DNA of 38,287 nucleotides, taken from the NCBI GenBank assembly GCA_021324115.1, contig JAJPJS010000023.1:1-38287 (forward strand), given 5' to 3'. This DNA comes from Nitrososphaerota archaeon. Lineage in GTDB: Archaea; Thermoproteota; Nitrososphaeria; Conexivisphaerales; DTJL01. Under the pieces are notes generated by a model, which was not told where the DNA came from, did not search any database, and saw nothing but the letters and a program-made list of their open reading frames with translations. A program made the translations under genes and the position numbers. Each line of letters starts with the position of its first letter. Position 1 is the first letter of the stretch. Shown here one piece after another: positions 1 to 8,648 of the stretch.

Positions 1-99
1 AATAAAATCTCTAACAATATTCCTGAACCTATTCATGCTGTACTATAATCATCTGAGGTGGCATCAGGGGATAATGTCTGTTCCAGGAGGTGAGGTTAT

Positions 100-189
100 T
101 TGAACAGCATCCTCATTATAATCAGCAACATCTTTAAACCACTGGTCCGAAAGATGATAGCGTATGCCAATAGCTTTCGTCCTGCTTAA
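100..189 (+). CDS. possible 29-residue micro-ORF upstream of the RAM-domain gene
   Basis: A TTG codon at 100 follows a strong Shine-Dalgarno-like AGGAGGTGAGG (85-95) at a suitable distance and opens a 29-codon frame ending at TAA 187-189. The peptide has a hydrophobic N-terminal half (NSILIIISNIF) and a basic tail. It overlaps the start of the next gene by 26 nt in another frame, and the presumed TATA box of that gene lies inside it. I know no family for it. It may be a leader peptide or chance; the main support is the ribosome-binding site. Confidence 0.25.
   Translation: MNSILIIISNIFKPLVRKMIAYANSFRPA
132..139 (+). promoter_or_regulatory. TATA box of the RAM-domain gene
   Basis: CTTTAAAC centred about 28 bp upstream of the ATG at 164. 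The spacing fits an archaeal TATA box serving a leaderless mRNA that begins at or next to the start codon. Confidence 0.5.
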
Positions 190-394
190 CGTCGAACCGG
201 GTGGAGAGGAGGAGGTTTTACAATCCCTGAGGTCGATTCCTGAGGTGAAAGAAGCCTACAGGGTGTACGGTGTATACGACACCGTGATAAAGCTGGAGGC
301 CCAGTCGGCTGAAAAGCTGAAGGAGCTGATTACCTGGAAGGTCAGACGGCTGAGCAAGGTAAAGTCTACCCTGACAATGCTCGCTGTCCAGTAA
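164..394 (+). CDS. Lrp/AsnC ligand-binding (RAM) domain protein
   Basis: This 76-residue protein is only the effector-binding half of an Lrp/AsnC regulator. It has the beta-alpha-beta pattern AFVLLNVEPGGEEEVLQSL followed by VKEAYRVYGVYDTVIKLEA, and a C-terminal strand that matches the RAM domain. There is no helix-turn-helix, and the region upstream does not encode one, so it is unlikely to bind DNA alone. Stand-alone RAM proteins of this size are common in archaea and probably sense amino acids or modulate full-length Lrp partners by forming mixed oligomers. The ATG is preceded by a TATA box at leaderless spacing. Pyruvate phosphate dikinase follows after 93 nt with its own TATA box, so the two are probably separate transcripts. 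Confidence 0.85.
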   Translation: MPIAFVLLNVEPGGEEEVLQSLRSIPEVKEAYRVYGVYDTVIKLEAQSAEKLKELITWKVRRLSKVKSTLTMLAVQ

Positions 395-458
395 TAGATT
401 ATTTCAGCTACGTCGTCAGCCTGAAACTCCGTACAAAATCGCGAACCCTGGGCAACAC

Positions 459-466
459 ATATAAAT
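459..466 (+). promoter_or_regulatory. TATA box of ppdK
   Basis: ATATAAAT centred about 25 bp upstream of the ATG at 488, again at leaderless-transcript spacing. Confidence 0.55.
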
Positions 467-487
467 TGTCATAGATATTCCCAGGTC

Positions 488-3163
488 ATGTCGAACTCTG
501 ACCTTCAGGTTTATACTTTCGAGGAGGCCGGCACCAGGAACCTGGGCAAATATGAACTCGGTGGCAAAGGATTCGGACTGGTTGAGATGGTCAAACTCGG
601 CCTGCCCGTCCCTTCTGGTATCGTCATCACGACAGAAATGTGCAGGCGGTTTTTCGCCAACTCCAAATCCTTTCTTCCTGGCTTCGAGGATGTAGTGAAG
701 AGCAAGATAAGGACCATCGAAGCCAAGACAGGGAAGAAATTCGGTGACCCGTCCAACCCCCTGCTCGTTTCAGTAAGGTCAGGTGCGCCGTTTTCCATGC
801 CCGGGATGATGGATACCGTGCTCAATTTAGGAATAAACGACAGGGTCGCGGAGGGGCTTGCCAGGATTTCAGGGGACAAGAGGTTTGCCCAGGATACCTA
901 CCGCAGATTTCTTCAGCTGTTCGGCAAGATCGTGCTGAAGGTACCTGGCGAGGAATTTGAGAGGATCATCTCCGAAATCAAGGCGAAGTCAGGGGCCAGC
1001 CTTGACATCGAGGTTACGGCTGAAGGATGGGCCGAGGTGGTTGCAAGGTTCAAGGAACTGATACAGAGTTCGTCCGGCACATCTGTACCCGACGACCCGT
1101 ACAGGCAGCTTTTCATGGCGATATCTGCAGTTTTCGATTCATGGTACAACCCGAGGGCCCGGGAGTACAGGAAGATTTACAGGATTTCTGAGGAGCTTGG
1201 GACAGCAGTAAATGTCGTGGAGATGGTTTATGGTAACATCGATGACAACTCGGCAACCGGCGTCGCGTTCACAAGGAACCCGTCCACCGGTGAGAAGAAG
1301 ATCTACGGAGAGTACCTGGTGAAGGCCCAGGGGGAGGATGTTGTTGCAGGAATCAGGACCCCGCTCCCGATCGAAAGGCTATCCGAGAAGATGCCCCAGG
1401 CTTATGCCCAGCTCCTTGAAACGTCCGCCAAACTGGAAAGATACTTCAGGGATATGCAGGACATTGAGTTCACGATCGAAAGAGGAAGATTGTACATGCT
1501 CCAGACGAGGACCGGGAAGAGGACTGCCCAGGCCGCGGTCACGATCGCGACTGATATGGTTTCTGAGGGCCTGATTACGCAGGCCGAAGCCGTATCAAGG
1601 GTGGAGCCTGAACAGCTGGACCAGTTGCTGCACAGGCAGGTGGACCCCTCCGCGAATCTCAAACCGATTGCAGTAGGGCTGGCGGCATCACCAGGAGCGG
1701 CCTCCGGCCGGGTCGTGTTCACTGATGACGATTCTATTCATGCCAGGGAGGAAGGGAAACCGGCGATACTGGTCAGGCCAGAAACGGCGCCCGAGGACAT
1801 AGCGGGGATCGCGGCTTCTGAAGGGGTACTTACAAGCCGGGGAGGGAAAACAAGTCATGCAGCCGTCGTCACCAGGGGTATGGGCAAGCCATGCATAGTC
1901 GGGGCCGAGCAGCTGAGGGTGGACCTTGTAAGGGAGGTGTTCGAAGTGGACGGCCTTACAGTAAGGAAGGGAGACATAATAACGATCGATGGAACGTCGG
2001 GCAGGGTGTTTCTGGGTCCTGTTCCGATGGTTGACCCCGAGCTTTCTGGCAGCGTCAACAGACTCCTGTCCTGGGCCGATGGCATAAGAAGACTGAAGGT
2101 AAGGGCGAACGCGGACACACCTTCAGCCGCAAGCAGGGCAAGAAGTTTCGGTGCTGAAGGAATCGGACTTACCAGAACGGAGCGAATGTTCGGCTCTGAG
2201 GACAGGCTGTCGGTCGTCCAGTCCATGATCCTTGCCAATACTAGCGAGGAGAGAATGAAATATCTGGAAAAGCTGAAACCCCTTCAGAAGGGTGACTTCA
2301 AGGAGATACTAAAGGTGATGAACGGGCTGCCCGTGACAATCAGATTGCTGGATGCTCCCTTACACGAGTTCCTCCCCAAACCTGAGCAGCTGATATCCGA
2401 GGTTGCAAAGCTGGAGGAGAGGAAACCGGATTCCGACGAGTACCGGGAAAAGAAGGCACTGCTGAAGAGGGTGCTTGAGCTGTCGGAGCACAACCCCATG
2501 ATGGGACACAGGGGGGTCAGGGTTGCGATGAGCTTCCCTGAAATCTATGAAGTACAGGCAGAGGCGATCTTCGAGGCAGCCACGGAGCTGATTGCGGAAG
2601 GGGTCGATGTCGACCTGGAGATAATGATTCCTCAGGTCGCAGAGGCAGAGGAGCTCAGGAACGCCAGGGAAATCGTCGAAGGAGTGGCCAGGAGAATCAT
2701 TCAGCAAACCGGCAGGGACATCAAATACAAGGTCGGAACGATGGTAGAGACGCCCAGGGCAGCCCTGACAGCGGGGGAGGTGGCGAAGTATGCAGACTTC
2801 TTTTCATTCGGCACGAACGACCTGACCCAGGCTACATTCGCGTTCAGCAGGGACGATGCCGAAGGAAAGTTCATGCCCCTTTACCTTACGAAGAAGATAC
2901 TGGCGGACAACCCATTTGAAAAACTGGACCCGCACGGCGTGGCGCGACTGATGGAAATAGCGGTCAAGGATGGAAGAAGAACCAGACCGGACCTGAAGGT
3001 CGGGATATGTGGCGAACATGGAGGGGAGCCGAGCTCGATTGAAATATGTGAAGAGATCGGGCTGGACTATGTCAGCTGTTCGGCTTATCGGGTGCCCGTG
3101 GCGAGATTGTCGGCGGCGCAGGCATCTCTGAAGTCCTCTTCACAGTCAAGGGCCTCTGTGTGA
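488..3163 (+). CDS. ppdK: pyruvate, phosphate dikinase
   Basis: This cytoplasmic enzyme interconverts pyruvate + ATP + phosphate and PEP + AMP + pyrophosphate, linking glycolysis and gluconeogenesis. At 891 residues it has the usual full length. The N-terminal nucleotide-binding domain (about 1-350) starts with the loop GGKGFGLVEM. The central swivelling domain carries the phosphorylated histidine H457 in GGKTSHAAVVTRGMG. The C-terminal PEP/pyruvate TIM barrel (about 520-880) has FGTNDLTQ and the catalytic cysteine C841 in GICGEHGGEP. All key residues of the family are present. The length, the GGKTSH motif and the domain order favour PPDK over PEP synthase. No PPDK regulatory kinase gene is nearby. 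A TATA box sits 25 bp upstream of the ATG. Confidence 0.97.
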   Translation: MSNSDLQVYTFEEAGTRNLGKYELGGKGFGLVEMVKLGLPVPSGIVITTEMCRRFFANSKSFLPGFEDVVKSKIRTIEAKTGKKFGDPSNPLLVSVRSGAPFSMPGMMDTVLNLGINDRVAEGLARISGDKRFAQDTYRRFLQLFGKIVLKVPGEEFERIISEIKAKSGASLDIEVTAEGWAEVVARFKELIQSSSGTSVPDDPYRQLFMAISAVFDSWYNPRAREYRKIYRISEELGTAVNVVEMVYGNIDDNSATGVAFTRNPSTGEKKIYGEYLVKAQGEDVVAGIRTPLPIERLSEKMPQAYAQLLETSAKLERYFRDMQDIEFTIERGRLYMLQTRTGKRTAQAAVTIATDMVSEGLITQAEAVSRVEPEQLDQLLHRQVDPSANLKPIAVGLAASPGAASGRVVFTDDDSIHAREEGKPAILVRPETAPEDIAGIAASEGVLTSRGGKTSHAAVVTRGMGKPCIVGAEQLRVDLVREVFEVDGLTVRKGDIITIDGTSGRVFLGPVPMVDPELSGSVNRLLSWADGIRRLKVRANADTPSAASRARSFGAEGIGLTRTERMFGSEDRLSVVQSMILANTSEERMKYLEKLKPLQKGDFKEILKVMNGLPVTIRLLDAPLHEFLPKPEQLISEVAKLEERKPDSDEYREKKALLKRVLELSEHNPMMGHRGVRVAMSFPEIYEVQAEAIFEAATELIAEGVDVDLEIMIPQVAEAEELRNAREIVEGVARRIIQQTGRDIKYKVGTMVETPRAALTAGEVAKYADFFSFGTNDLTQATFAFSRDDAEGKFMPLYLTKKILADNPFEKLDPHGVARLMEIAVKDGRRTRPDLKVGICGEHGGEPSSIEICEEIGLDYVSCSAYRVPVARLSAAQASLKSSSQSRASV

Positions 3164-3263
3164 CCGAACCGCAGGGCTCCTAATATTTGGATTATTCTAA
3201 TATACCGGCCAGCCAAGGACACGCGGCAAGGCCTCCGGCCCAAAAGCGATGTTGACAGGTTAG

Positions 3264-4124
3264 ATGATACGCGACTATATTCAGTTGATGAAGCCTCGCA
3301 TCATACCCTTACTGTTGCTGGTAGCCGTCGCCTCGGCCTTCATAGCGGCCAGGTCCGTGCCCCCTGTCATAACACTCGTGGGACTGCTGGTGTCGGGAAC
3401 GCTGGTTTCCGGTGGCGCTCTGGCCCTCAACAGCTACCTCGAGGTCGATTCTGATTCGAAGATGCGCAGAACTTCCCACAGGCCTCTTCCATCGAAGAGG
3501 ATCATACCACCCAGAAAGGCTCTTGTGTTTGGTCTCCTGCTGGTGGCTCTTGGCCTGGCCGTGGCCTCCCTCACGCTTGACAGGCTCGCACTTCTATTCA
3601 TAGCCCTTGGCGCATTCGTCTACGTCCAGATCTACACGATCTGGCTCAAGCCGAGGACGATCTGGAACATCGTCCTCGGGGGGTTCGCAGGTAGCTGTGC
3701 TTCCCTGGCGGGATGGTACTCGGTAACCACAAGCTGGTCTCTGGTTGCCTGGGCGCTTGCAGCACTCGTCTTCGTCTGGACCCCCAGTCACTTCTGGAGT
3801 CTGGCTGTGCTCACAGAGGAAGATTACTCGAGAGCTGGCGTACCCATGCTCCCTTCGATAGTTGGCGTCACAAAGGCCTCGCGTGCGATCGTTGTGAATA
3901 CATTGCTCCTGATTCCGGTCAGCCTTGCGATATTTCCTTATTTCTCTGGGGCGGGTTCATGGCTCTACATCTCTGTGGCGAGCGGGCTGGGGATTCTCCT
4001 TCTGATCACCAACCTGAAACTTCTGTATTCGCCGACCAAGGCAAATGCCTGGCTGGCATTCAAATTCTCGAGCCCCTACCTAGCTATAGTCTTCATTCTC
4101 GCAGTCGCCGGCGCATTGCTCTGA
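3264..4124 (+). CDS. ctaB: protoheme IX farnesyltransferase (heme O synthase)
   Basis: A polytopic UbiA-family prenyltransferase of 286 residues that adds a farnesyl group to heme B to make heme O, the precursor of heme A. The first prenyl-diphosphate-binding motif is N56..E60..D64..M67RRT followed by RPLPS. The second region is WTPSHFWSLAV then EEDYSRAGVPMLP, both hallmarks of CtaB/COX10. About eight to nine hydrophobic helices are visible. The gene precedes the cytochrome oxidase cluster, and a short heme A synthase lies downstream, so the whole heme A pathway is next to its user. It ends 244 nt before subunit II, and I see no coding sequence in that gap. The exact start is likely but lacks a clear TATA box at leaderless spacing. 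Confidence 0.95.
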   Translation: MIRDYIQLMKPRIIPLLLLVAVASAFIAARSVPPVITLVGLLVSGTLVSGGALALNSYLEVDSDSKMRRTSHRPLPSKRIIPPRKALVFGLLLVALGLAVASLTLDRLALLFIALGAFVYVQIYTIWLKPRTIWNIVLGGFAGSCASLAGWYSVTTSWSLVAWALAALVFVWTPSHFWSLAVLTEEDYSRAGVPMLPSIVGVTKASRAIVVNTLLLIPVSLAIFPYFSGAGSWLYISVASGLGILLLITNLKLLYSPTKANAWLAFKFSSPYLAIVFILAVAGALL

Positions 4125-4335
4125 TGGTTGAGCCGCGGACTGAAATAACATGAATCATTCATTTCGTCAGCTACAGTAGTCATCTTATAACCGATTCTTC
4201 GCTGTGAGCAACCATTCCCTGCAGGTGGGTCTTTTCTGCCTTTTACCGAACCGTCAAGGGGGGCAGTTTCCTTGCTCGCTCTCAAACAGCGTTGGGTGAC
4301 CCGACTACGAATTGCACAGGCACCCCTCCAGCAAG

Positions 4336-4343
4336 ATTTAAAT
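4336..4343 (+). promoter_or_regulatory. TATA box of the cytochrome oxidase operon
   Basis: ATTTAAAT centred about 29 bp upstream of the TTG start at 4369. It supports both the TTG start and a leaderless mRNA for the oxidase cluster. Confidence 0.55.
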
Positions 4344-4368
4344 CGGATATGCATCCGGAGTCCATAGT

Positions 4369-5019
4369 TTGCAGGCTGCGAACCTGGTTCAGTTTGAGAC
4401 ACCTACTCAGGCGTGGTACTCCCTGTGGGACCTGTTTGTCTTCCTTGGAGTCGCGGTGGGAGTCGTTGTAATATCCTATCTGGTGTATAACGTCATCCGT
4501 TACAGGTCAAAGACAGACTATGTCCCGTCATACGAAACGAAGGAAAACCCGCACGACCTCAGATTCGTCCTGATGAGCAGCACACTCTCCATAATCGTGC
4601 TCATCATAATAGGTGTCGCAACCATGAATGCCGCTGCTGTTACATTCAACCCGCCCCAGTCAAACAACGTGGTTCACATCAACGTCGAGGGGCATCAGTT
4701 CTACTGGCAGTTCATATATCCAGATGGCCATTCCGAGACCAACAATCTGGTCGTGCCAGCCGGATATGAGGTCATTCTGAACGTAACTTCAGGCGACGTG
4801 TTTCACTCATTCGGTATATCCATGCTGGCAATAAAGATAGACGCCATACCGGGAAGGGCAAACACGGTGTGGTTTGTTGCGCCTCAGCCGAACGTGTACG
4901 TCGACGCCATCAGATGCTACGAACTCTGCGGTGTTGGGCATGCGTTGATGGTTGCGAACCTAACGGTGATGACACCGAACGCTTATCAACAGTGGTATAA
5001 TTCTAACGGGGGCGGCTAA
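4369..5019 (+). CDS. coxB: cytochrome c oxidase subunit II (CuA)
   Basis: A 216-residue subunit II of a heme-copper oxidase. It has two N-terminal transmembrane helices (about 20-45 and 64-86) and an extracytoplasmic cupredoxin domain. The binuclear CuA site is intact: H146 in VFHSFGI, and C183, E185, C187, H191 and M194 in CYELCGVGHALM. The subunit should therefore accept electrons from a soluble or anchored one-electron carrier and not directly from quinol. The likely donor is the blue-copper protein of the same cluster, since no cytochrome c gene is visible. The start is TTG, chosen because a TATA box lies about 29 bp upstream and because the next upstream in-frame options would extend past it. 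The oxidase core gene follows after 2 nt. Confidence 0.95.
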   Translation: MQAANLVQFETPTQAWYSLWDLFVFLGVAVGVVVISYLVYNVIRYRSKTDYVPSYETKENPHDLRFVLMSSTLSIIVLIIIGVATMNAAAVTFNPPQSNNVVHINVEGHQFYWQFIYPDGHSETNNLVVPAGYEVILNVTSGDVFHSFGISMLAIKIDAIPGRANTVWFVAPQPNVYVDAIRCYELCGVGHALMVANLTVMTPNAYQQWYNSNGGG

Positions 5020-5021
5020 AC

Positions 5022-7469
5022 TTGTCCGAACCCATCCCTACAGGTAACGTCCCAACCACCGGGGCCAGCTGGGTCAAAAGGTGGCTTTTCACAACCAATC
5101 ACAAGGATATCGGGATACTTTATTTCGTCACCTCCTTTTATTTCGCCTTCGTTGCGGGGCTTCTCGCGAGTCTGATCAGGGGCCAGCTCGCGTACCCACT
5201 GAATGATTTCCTTCAGCCTGCAGAATACAACGCCGCCGTGACCGCCCACGGTCTTCTGATGATCCTCTGGTTCCTTTCCCCGCTCGGGGTCGCGTTCGCC
5301 AACTACATCGTACCCCTGCAGATAGGCGCAGACGACCTGGCGTTCCCGAGATTGAACGCGCTGAGTTACTGGCTTTATCTCGTTTCTGGACTTCTGCTTA
5401 CATTGAGCTTCTTCATGCCGGGAGGTGGCTTCGGGGGAGGATGGACGTCTTATGCGCCGCTGAACTCGAGCCAGTACAGTCCTGGCCCGGGGCCCACGAT
5501 GGCGTTTATGGGATTCATACTTCTCTGCGTTTCAATCACGGTGGGCAGTGTAAACTTCATCACCACAATACTGTACAAACGTGCCCCCGGAATGGGCTTC
5601 AGACAGATACCCATGTTCACCTGGTTCACCTTCTTCACCCAGGTGTTGATGCTGACGGCCTTCCCTTCGTTGCTTGCCGCTCTGATAATACTCCAGTCTG
5701 ACAGAATATTGGGAACGCTGTTTTTCTCAGCGCAGGCAGGGGGTGCACTATTGTGGGACAACCTGTTCTGGTTCTTTGGGCATCCAGAGGTTTACGTGGT
5801 TCTGCTTCCTGCTTTTGGCGCTGTCCTGGAGATCCTGCCTACGTTTACAGGCAGACCTCTTGCGGCCAGGACGGCAATTCTTGTAGCGGCAGGTTTCCTT
5901 GTCGTGCCTTTGAGCGTCTACGTTTTTGCCCATCACGAATTTGTTACCGGGATACCAATTTCTCTGAGGGAGGGATTCACGATAACCACATTCGCGATAT
6001 CGGTTCCGTTCGACGTGATGGTTCTTTCCATGATTCACAGCCTCACCGGCGGAAGGATTCGTTTGAAAACGCCAATGCTGTTTGCAATAGCGGCGGTCGT
6101 GATATTTATCGTCGGGGGGATATCGGGCGTTTTTCTGGCCTCATTTGTCCTTGACATAAACCTCAGGGGAACATACTTTGTTGTCGCCCACTTTCACTAC
6201 GTGATGGCGGGGGCGACCATATTCGGGCTGTTCGCCGCGACTTACTACTGGCTTCCAAAGATGACGAACCACATGTACAGCGAATTCTGGGGCAAGGTGC
6301 ACTTTGTTACTTCTTTCGTAAGTTTCAACATACTCTACTTCCCGATGTTCTTCCTTTACGAAATGCCCCGCCGTATCTACACTTATTCCCCTGATACAGG
6401 GTGGGGTACGCTGAATCTCATAGCTAGTATAGGCGGCTTCATATTCGTCGCAAGTCAGGTGTTCTTCCTTCTCAACCTGGTAGTAACGGTGAGGGGTAAG
6501 CATGCCACAACTGCCAATCCCTGGCACGCGATTACACCAGAGTGGGTCCCTGGCGTCTTCGCACCGGCCGGACTGCTGCCCAGTGGGGCGGTTGCGGACG
6601 GACCTGTGGGGATGGAGTCTGACCATTCAGGAGCTCATCATTCGGAACACCTCAGCCAGAGACCCCTGACCCTCGCGGCTGGGGCTGGCCTCGCGCTTGT
6701 GGGGCTCTCCATGGCCAACCTGAATGTGGGTCTGCCCTTTGTCGGGGTCGGTCTCCCGTTTCTGCTCGCAGGAATAGTGGTGGTTGGCTGGTCGCTGGTC
6801 GGCTGGGCCTACGACGACCTTAAGGGCAAGTTCAGGGTTCCAGAGGACGGCGCAGGAGAAAAGTGGCCGTCGGCAAGGATGCCGAAGGTCAAGCTTGGAG
6901 TCTGGACATTTCTCGCGTCTGAGGTGCTTGTCTTTGGCTCACTTCTGAGTAGCTACATGTACATCAGGGCGGAGGAGGGAGCCCTCTGGCCCGCCCCCGG
7001 CTCGATTCATTCCATAGCAATAGGCACGCTCAACACGATTGTACTTCTGTCAAGCAGTCTGACTGCACTCCTTGCTCTGCGCTACGCCCGTTCCGGCCAA
7101 AACAGGAAGGTGGTACTCTGGATGCTCGTCACATTTGCACTTGGCGCGACGTTCCTTATCGTGAAGGGTTTTGAGTGGTCAGACCTGATATTCCAGACAG
7201 GCTTCCTCTCCTTCCTTGCTGGTCCGAGCACGCTCTCCGCGCCCTTTACTCCGCAGAGCGGCCTTCCCGGAAGTACATACTTCCTGATAGTTGGACTTCA
7301 CGGAGCGCACGTTTTCGCAGGTCTCATGGCGATGCTGTACATAATACGGAAGGCCTGGAAGGGTGGATTCTCGAAGGAGAACCACAGGGCGGTCGAACTC
7401 TTTGGCCTGTACTGGTCCTTCGTCGACATCGTGTGGATATTCATATTCCCGCTGTTCTACCTGATGTGA
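5022..7469 (+). CDS. fused cytochrome c oxidase subunit I+III
   Basis: An 815-residue fusion of the oxidase core (about 1-510) and subunit III (about 620-815). Low-spin heme ligands are H76 and H392; the high-spin heme ligand is H390 (VAHFHYVMAG). CuB ligands are H254, H304 and H305, and Y258 in GHPEVY is the His-crosslinked tyrosine expected in A-type oxidases. The subunit III part begins near KLGVWTFLASEVLVFGS and ends with the typical GLYWSFVDIVWIFIFPLFY. Between them are about 100 residues with a His-rich cytoplasmic or loop stretch and two extra helices. I+III fusions of this type occur in SoxM and in some bacterial caa3/ba-type oxidases. It starts with TTG 2 nt after subunit II, so it is co-transcribed with it. 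Confidence 0.95.
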   Translation: MSEPIPTGNVPTTGASWVKRWLFTTNHKDIGILYFVTSFYFAFVAGLLASLIRGQLAYPLNDFLQPAEYNAAVTAHGLLMILWFLSPLGVAFANYIVPLQIGADDLAFPRLNALSYWLYLVSGLLLTLSFFMPGGGFGGGWTSYAPLNSSQYSPGPGPTMAFMGFILLCVSITVGSVNFITTILYKRAPGMGFRQIPMFTWFTFFTQVLMLTAFPSLLAALIILQSDRILGTLFFSAQAGGALLWDNLFWFFGHPEVYVVLLPAFGAVLEILPTFTGRPLAARTAILVAAGFLVVPLSVYVFAHHEFVTGIPISLREGFTITTFAISVPFDVMVLSMIHSLTGGRIRLKTPMLFAIAAVVIFIVGGISGVFLASFVLDINLRGTYFVVAHFHYVMAGATIFGLFAATYYWLPKMTNHMYSEFWGKVHFVTSFVSFNILYFPMFFLYEMPRRIYTYSPDTGWGTLNLIASIGGFIFVASQVFFLLNLVVTVRGKHATTANPWHAITPEWVPGVFAPAGLLPSGAVADGPVGMESDHSGAHHSEHLSQRPLTLAAGAGLALVGLSMANLNVGLPFVGVGLPFLLAGIVVVGWSLVGWAYDDLKGKFRVPEDGAGEKWPSARMPKVKLGVWTFLASEVLVFGSLLSSYMYIRAEEGALWPAPGSIHSIAIGTLNTIVLLSSSLTALLALRYARSGQNRKVVLWMLVTFALGATFLIVKGFEWSDLIFQTGFLSFLAGPSTLSAPFTPQSGLPGSTYFLIVGLHGAHVFAGLMAMLYIIRKAWKGGFSKENHRAVELFGLYWSFVDIVWIFIFPLFYLM

Positions 7470-7474
7470 TCAAA

Positions 7475-7750
7475 ATGAGCGAAAGAATGGGACGGTGGAC
7501 GCCCTTCGGGGTGTGGGGATTTCTCGTGGTCTCCACTATCATAGAGGCATTTCTCTCCACCAGGTACTGGCTGACCGATGCCACCCTGGCAGATTCACTT
7601 ATAGTTGCACTAATATGGGCCCAGGTTGTGACGGTCGCGTTATTCTACATGCATCTGAAGTATGAGGAACGTGGCGTGAAGATCTTCGCTATTGTGCCTG
7701 TCGTGTTCCTGCTAGCCCTCATAGTGGCCCTACTCGGGTCGATTCCCTAG
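7475..7750 (+). CDS. prokaryotic cytochrome c oxidase subunit IV
   Basis: A small three-helix membrane protein of 91 residues starting MSERMGRWTPFGVWGF. The motif FYMHLKYEERG is the signature of the prokaryotic subunit IV family (usually FFMHLKxE). It probably stabilises the oxidase at the interface with subunits I and III. The reading frame is open for 300 nt further upstream, but that part lies inside the fused subunit I+III gene. The ATG at 7475, five bases after that gene's stop and preceded by GTGATC, is the sensible start. The blue-copper gene follows after 14 nt. Confidence 0.88.
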   Translation: MSERMGRWTPFGVWGFLVVSTIIEAFLSTRYWLTDATLADSLIVALIWAQVVTVALFYMHLKYEERGVKIFAIVPVVFLLALIVALLGSIP

Positions 7751-7764
7751 CTTGGTGAGTATAT

Positions 7765-8544
7765 TTGGCAAACAAACCATACGCTCCGTCCGTCGCGGTG
7801 ATATTCATAGCGGGGGGGCTTGCCCTCGCGCTTGCGGTTGGTGTGGTTCTCGTTCTTGCCCTTCCAATCGAGATCCACCTTCCTGTCATCTGCACCACCT
7901 GCAACACGTCTTCGAACATTACGATAGTTCATGTCAGCATAGTTCCCGGTGCGTCAAGCCCTACATCGACCAACTGGTATTCGCCTGATAACATAACGGT
8001 AATAATAGGGGTCAACAACACGGTCGAGTGGACGAACAACGACCAGGCCACCCATACGGTGACGGAGGTTAACGGGACATTCGATTCTGGAGACATCGCA
8101 CCTGGCCAGACATTCACGTACAACTTCACCACCCCCGGCGTCTTTCCATACTACTGTACGATCCATCCATGGATGCATGGCACAGTGACAGTCAAGCAGG
8201 GGGTACCATCGGTGAGGATCGAAATACCCGTGGGAGCAAGCAACCCTCCGACCCCCTGGAATCAGAGCCACCTCGTTTCCAACCTGTACTATGACCCGGC
8301 CGAGGTGGTGGTGGTAATTGGGGTCAACAACACCATCACCTGGGTGAACACGGACTCCGTCGCCCACACGGTCACAGAGGACAACGGGAGCTTCGACTCG
8401 GGCAATCTGGCACCCGGAGCCACCTGGACTCACACTTTCACCACACCTGGTACCTATTACTACTACTGTACGTATCACCTGTGGATGGGTGGCGAGGTTG
8501 TGGTGCTCCCAGCCGTTTCATCCAATTCCACATCACAGGGCTGA
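7765..8544 (+). CDS. membrane-anchored tandem cupredoxin (plastocyanin-like)
   Basis: A 259-residue blue-copper protein with one N-terminal transmembrane anchor (about 9-34) and two consecutive plastocyanin-like domains facing outside. Domain 1 has type 1 copper ligands H97, C131, H134 and M137 (YYCTIHPWMHG). Domain 2 has H201, C235, H238 and M241 (YYCTYHLWMGG). The domains are clearly related (GVNNTVEWTN / GVNNTITWVN; FDSGDIAPG / FDSGNLAPG), so an internal duplication produced them. Being last in the oxidase operon, it is the probable electron donor to CuA, comparable in role to halocyanin or sulfocyanin. It starts with TTG after GGTGA at 7754-7758. Many N-x-S/T sites suggest surface glycosylation. 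Confidence 0.9.
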   Translation: MANKPYAPSVAVIFIAGGLALALAVGVVLVLALPIEIHLPVICTTCNTSSNITIVHVSIVPGASSPTSTNWYSPDNITVIIGVNNTVEWTNNDQATHTVTEVNGTFDSGDIAPGQTFTYNFTTPGVFPYYCTIHPWMHGTVTVKQGVPSVRIEIPVGASNPPTPWNQSHLVSNLYYDPAEVVVVIGVNNTITWVNTDSVAHTVTEDNGSFDSGNLAPGATWTHTFTTPGTYYYYCTYHLWMGGEVVVLPAVSSNSTSQG

Positions 8545-8621
8545 CTTTAGAAACTCCCCCAACGAGTCGGCATACGAAAATAGATATCATTTAGACGCTG
8601 AATGACCCAAGAACAAAAAAG

Positions 8622-8631
8622 ATTCATAAAC
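8622..8631 (+). promoter_or_regulatory. TATA box of ctaA
   Basis: ATTCATAAAC centred about 23 bp upstream of the ATG at 8649, consistent with a separate promoter for the heme A synthase gene. Confidence 0.4.
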
Positions 8632-8648
8632 CCAACAGATGCGGGTCG

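Noticed and set aside
511-2238. Several minus-strand open frames (71-127 codons) inside ppdK
   Set aside because: They are frame shadows of a strongly conserved gene, with no motifs and low-complexity composition.
7175-7474. Upstream extension of the subunit IV frame
   Set aside because: It lies within the fused subunit I+III gene in another frame; subunit IV family proteins begin near the ATG at 7475.
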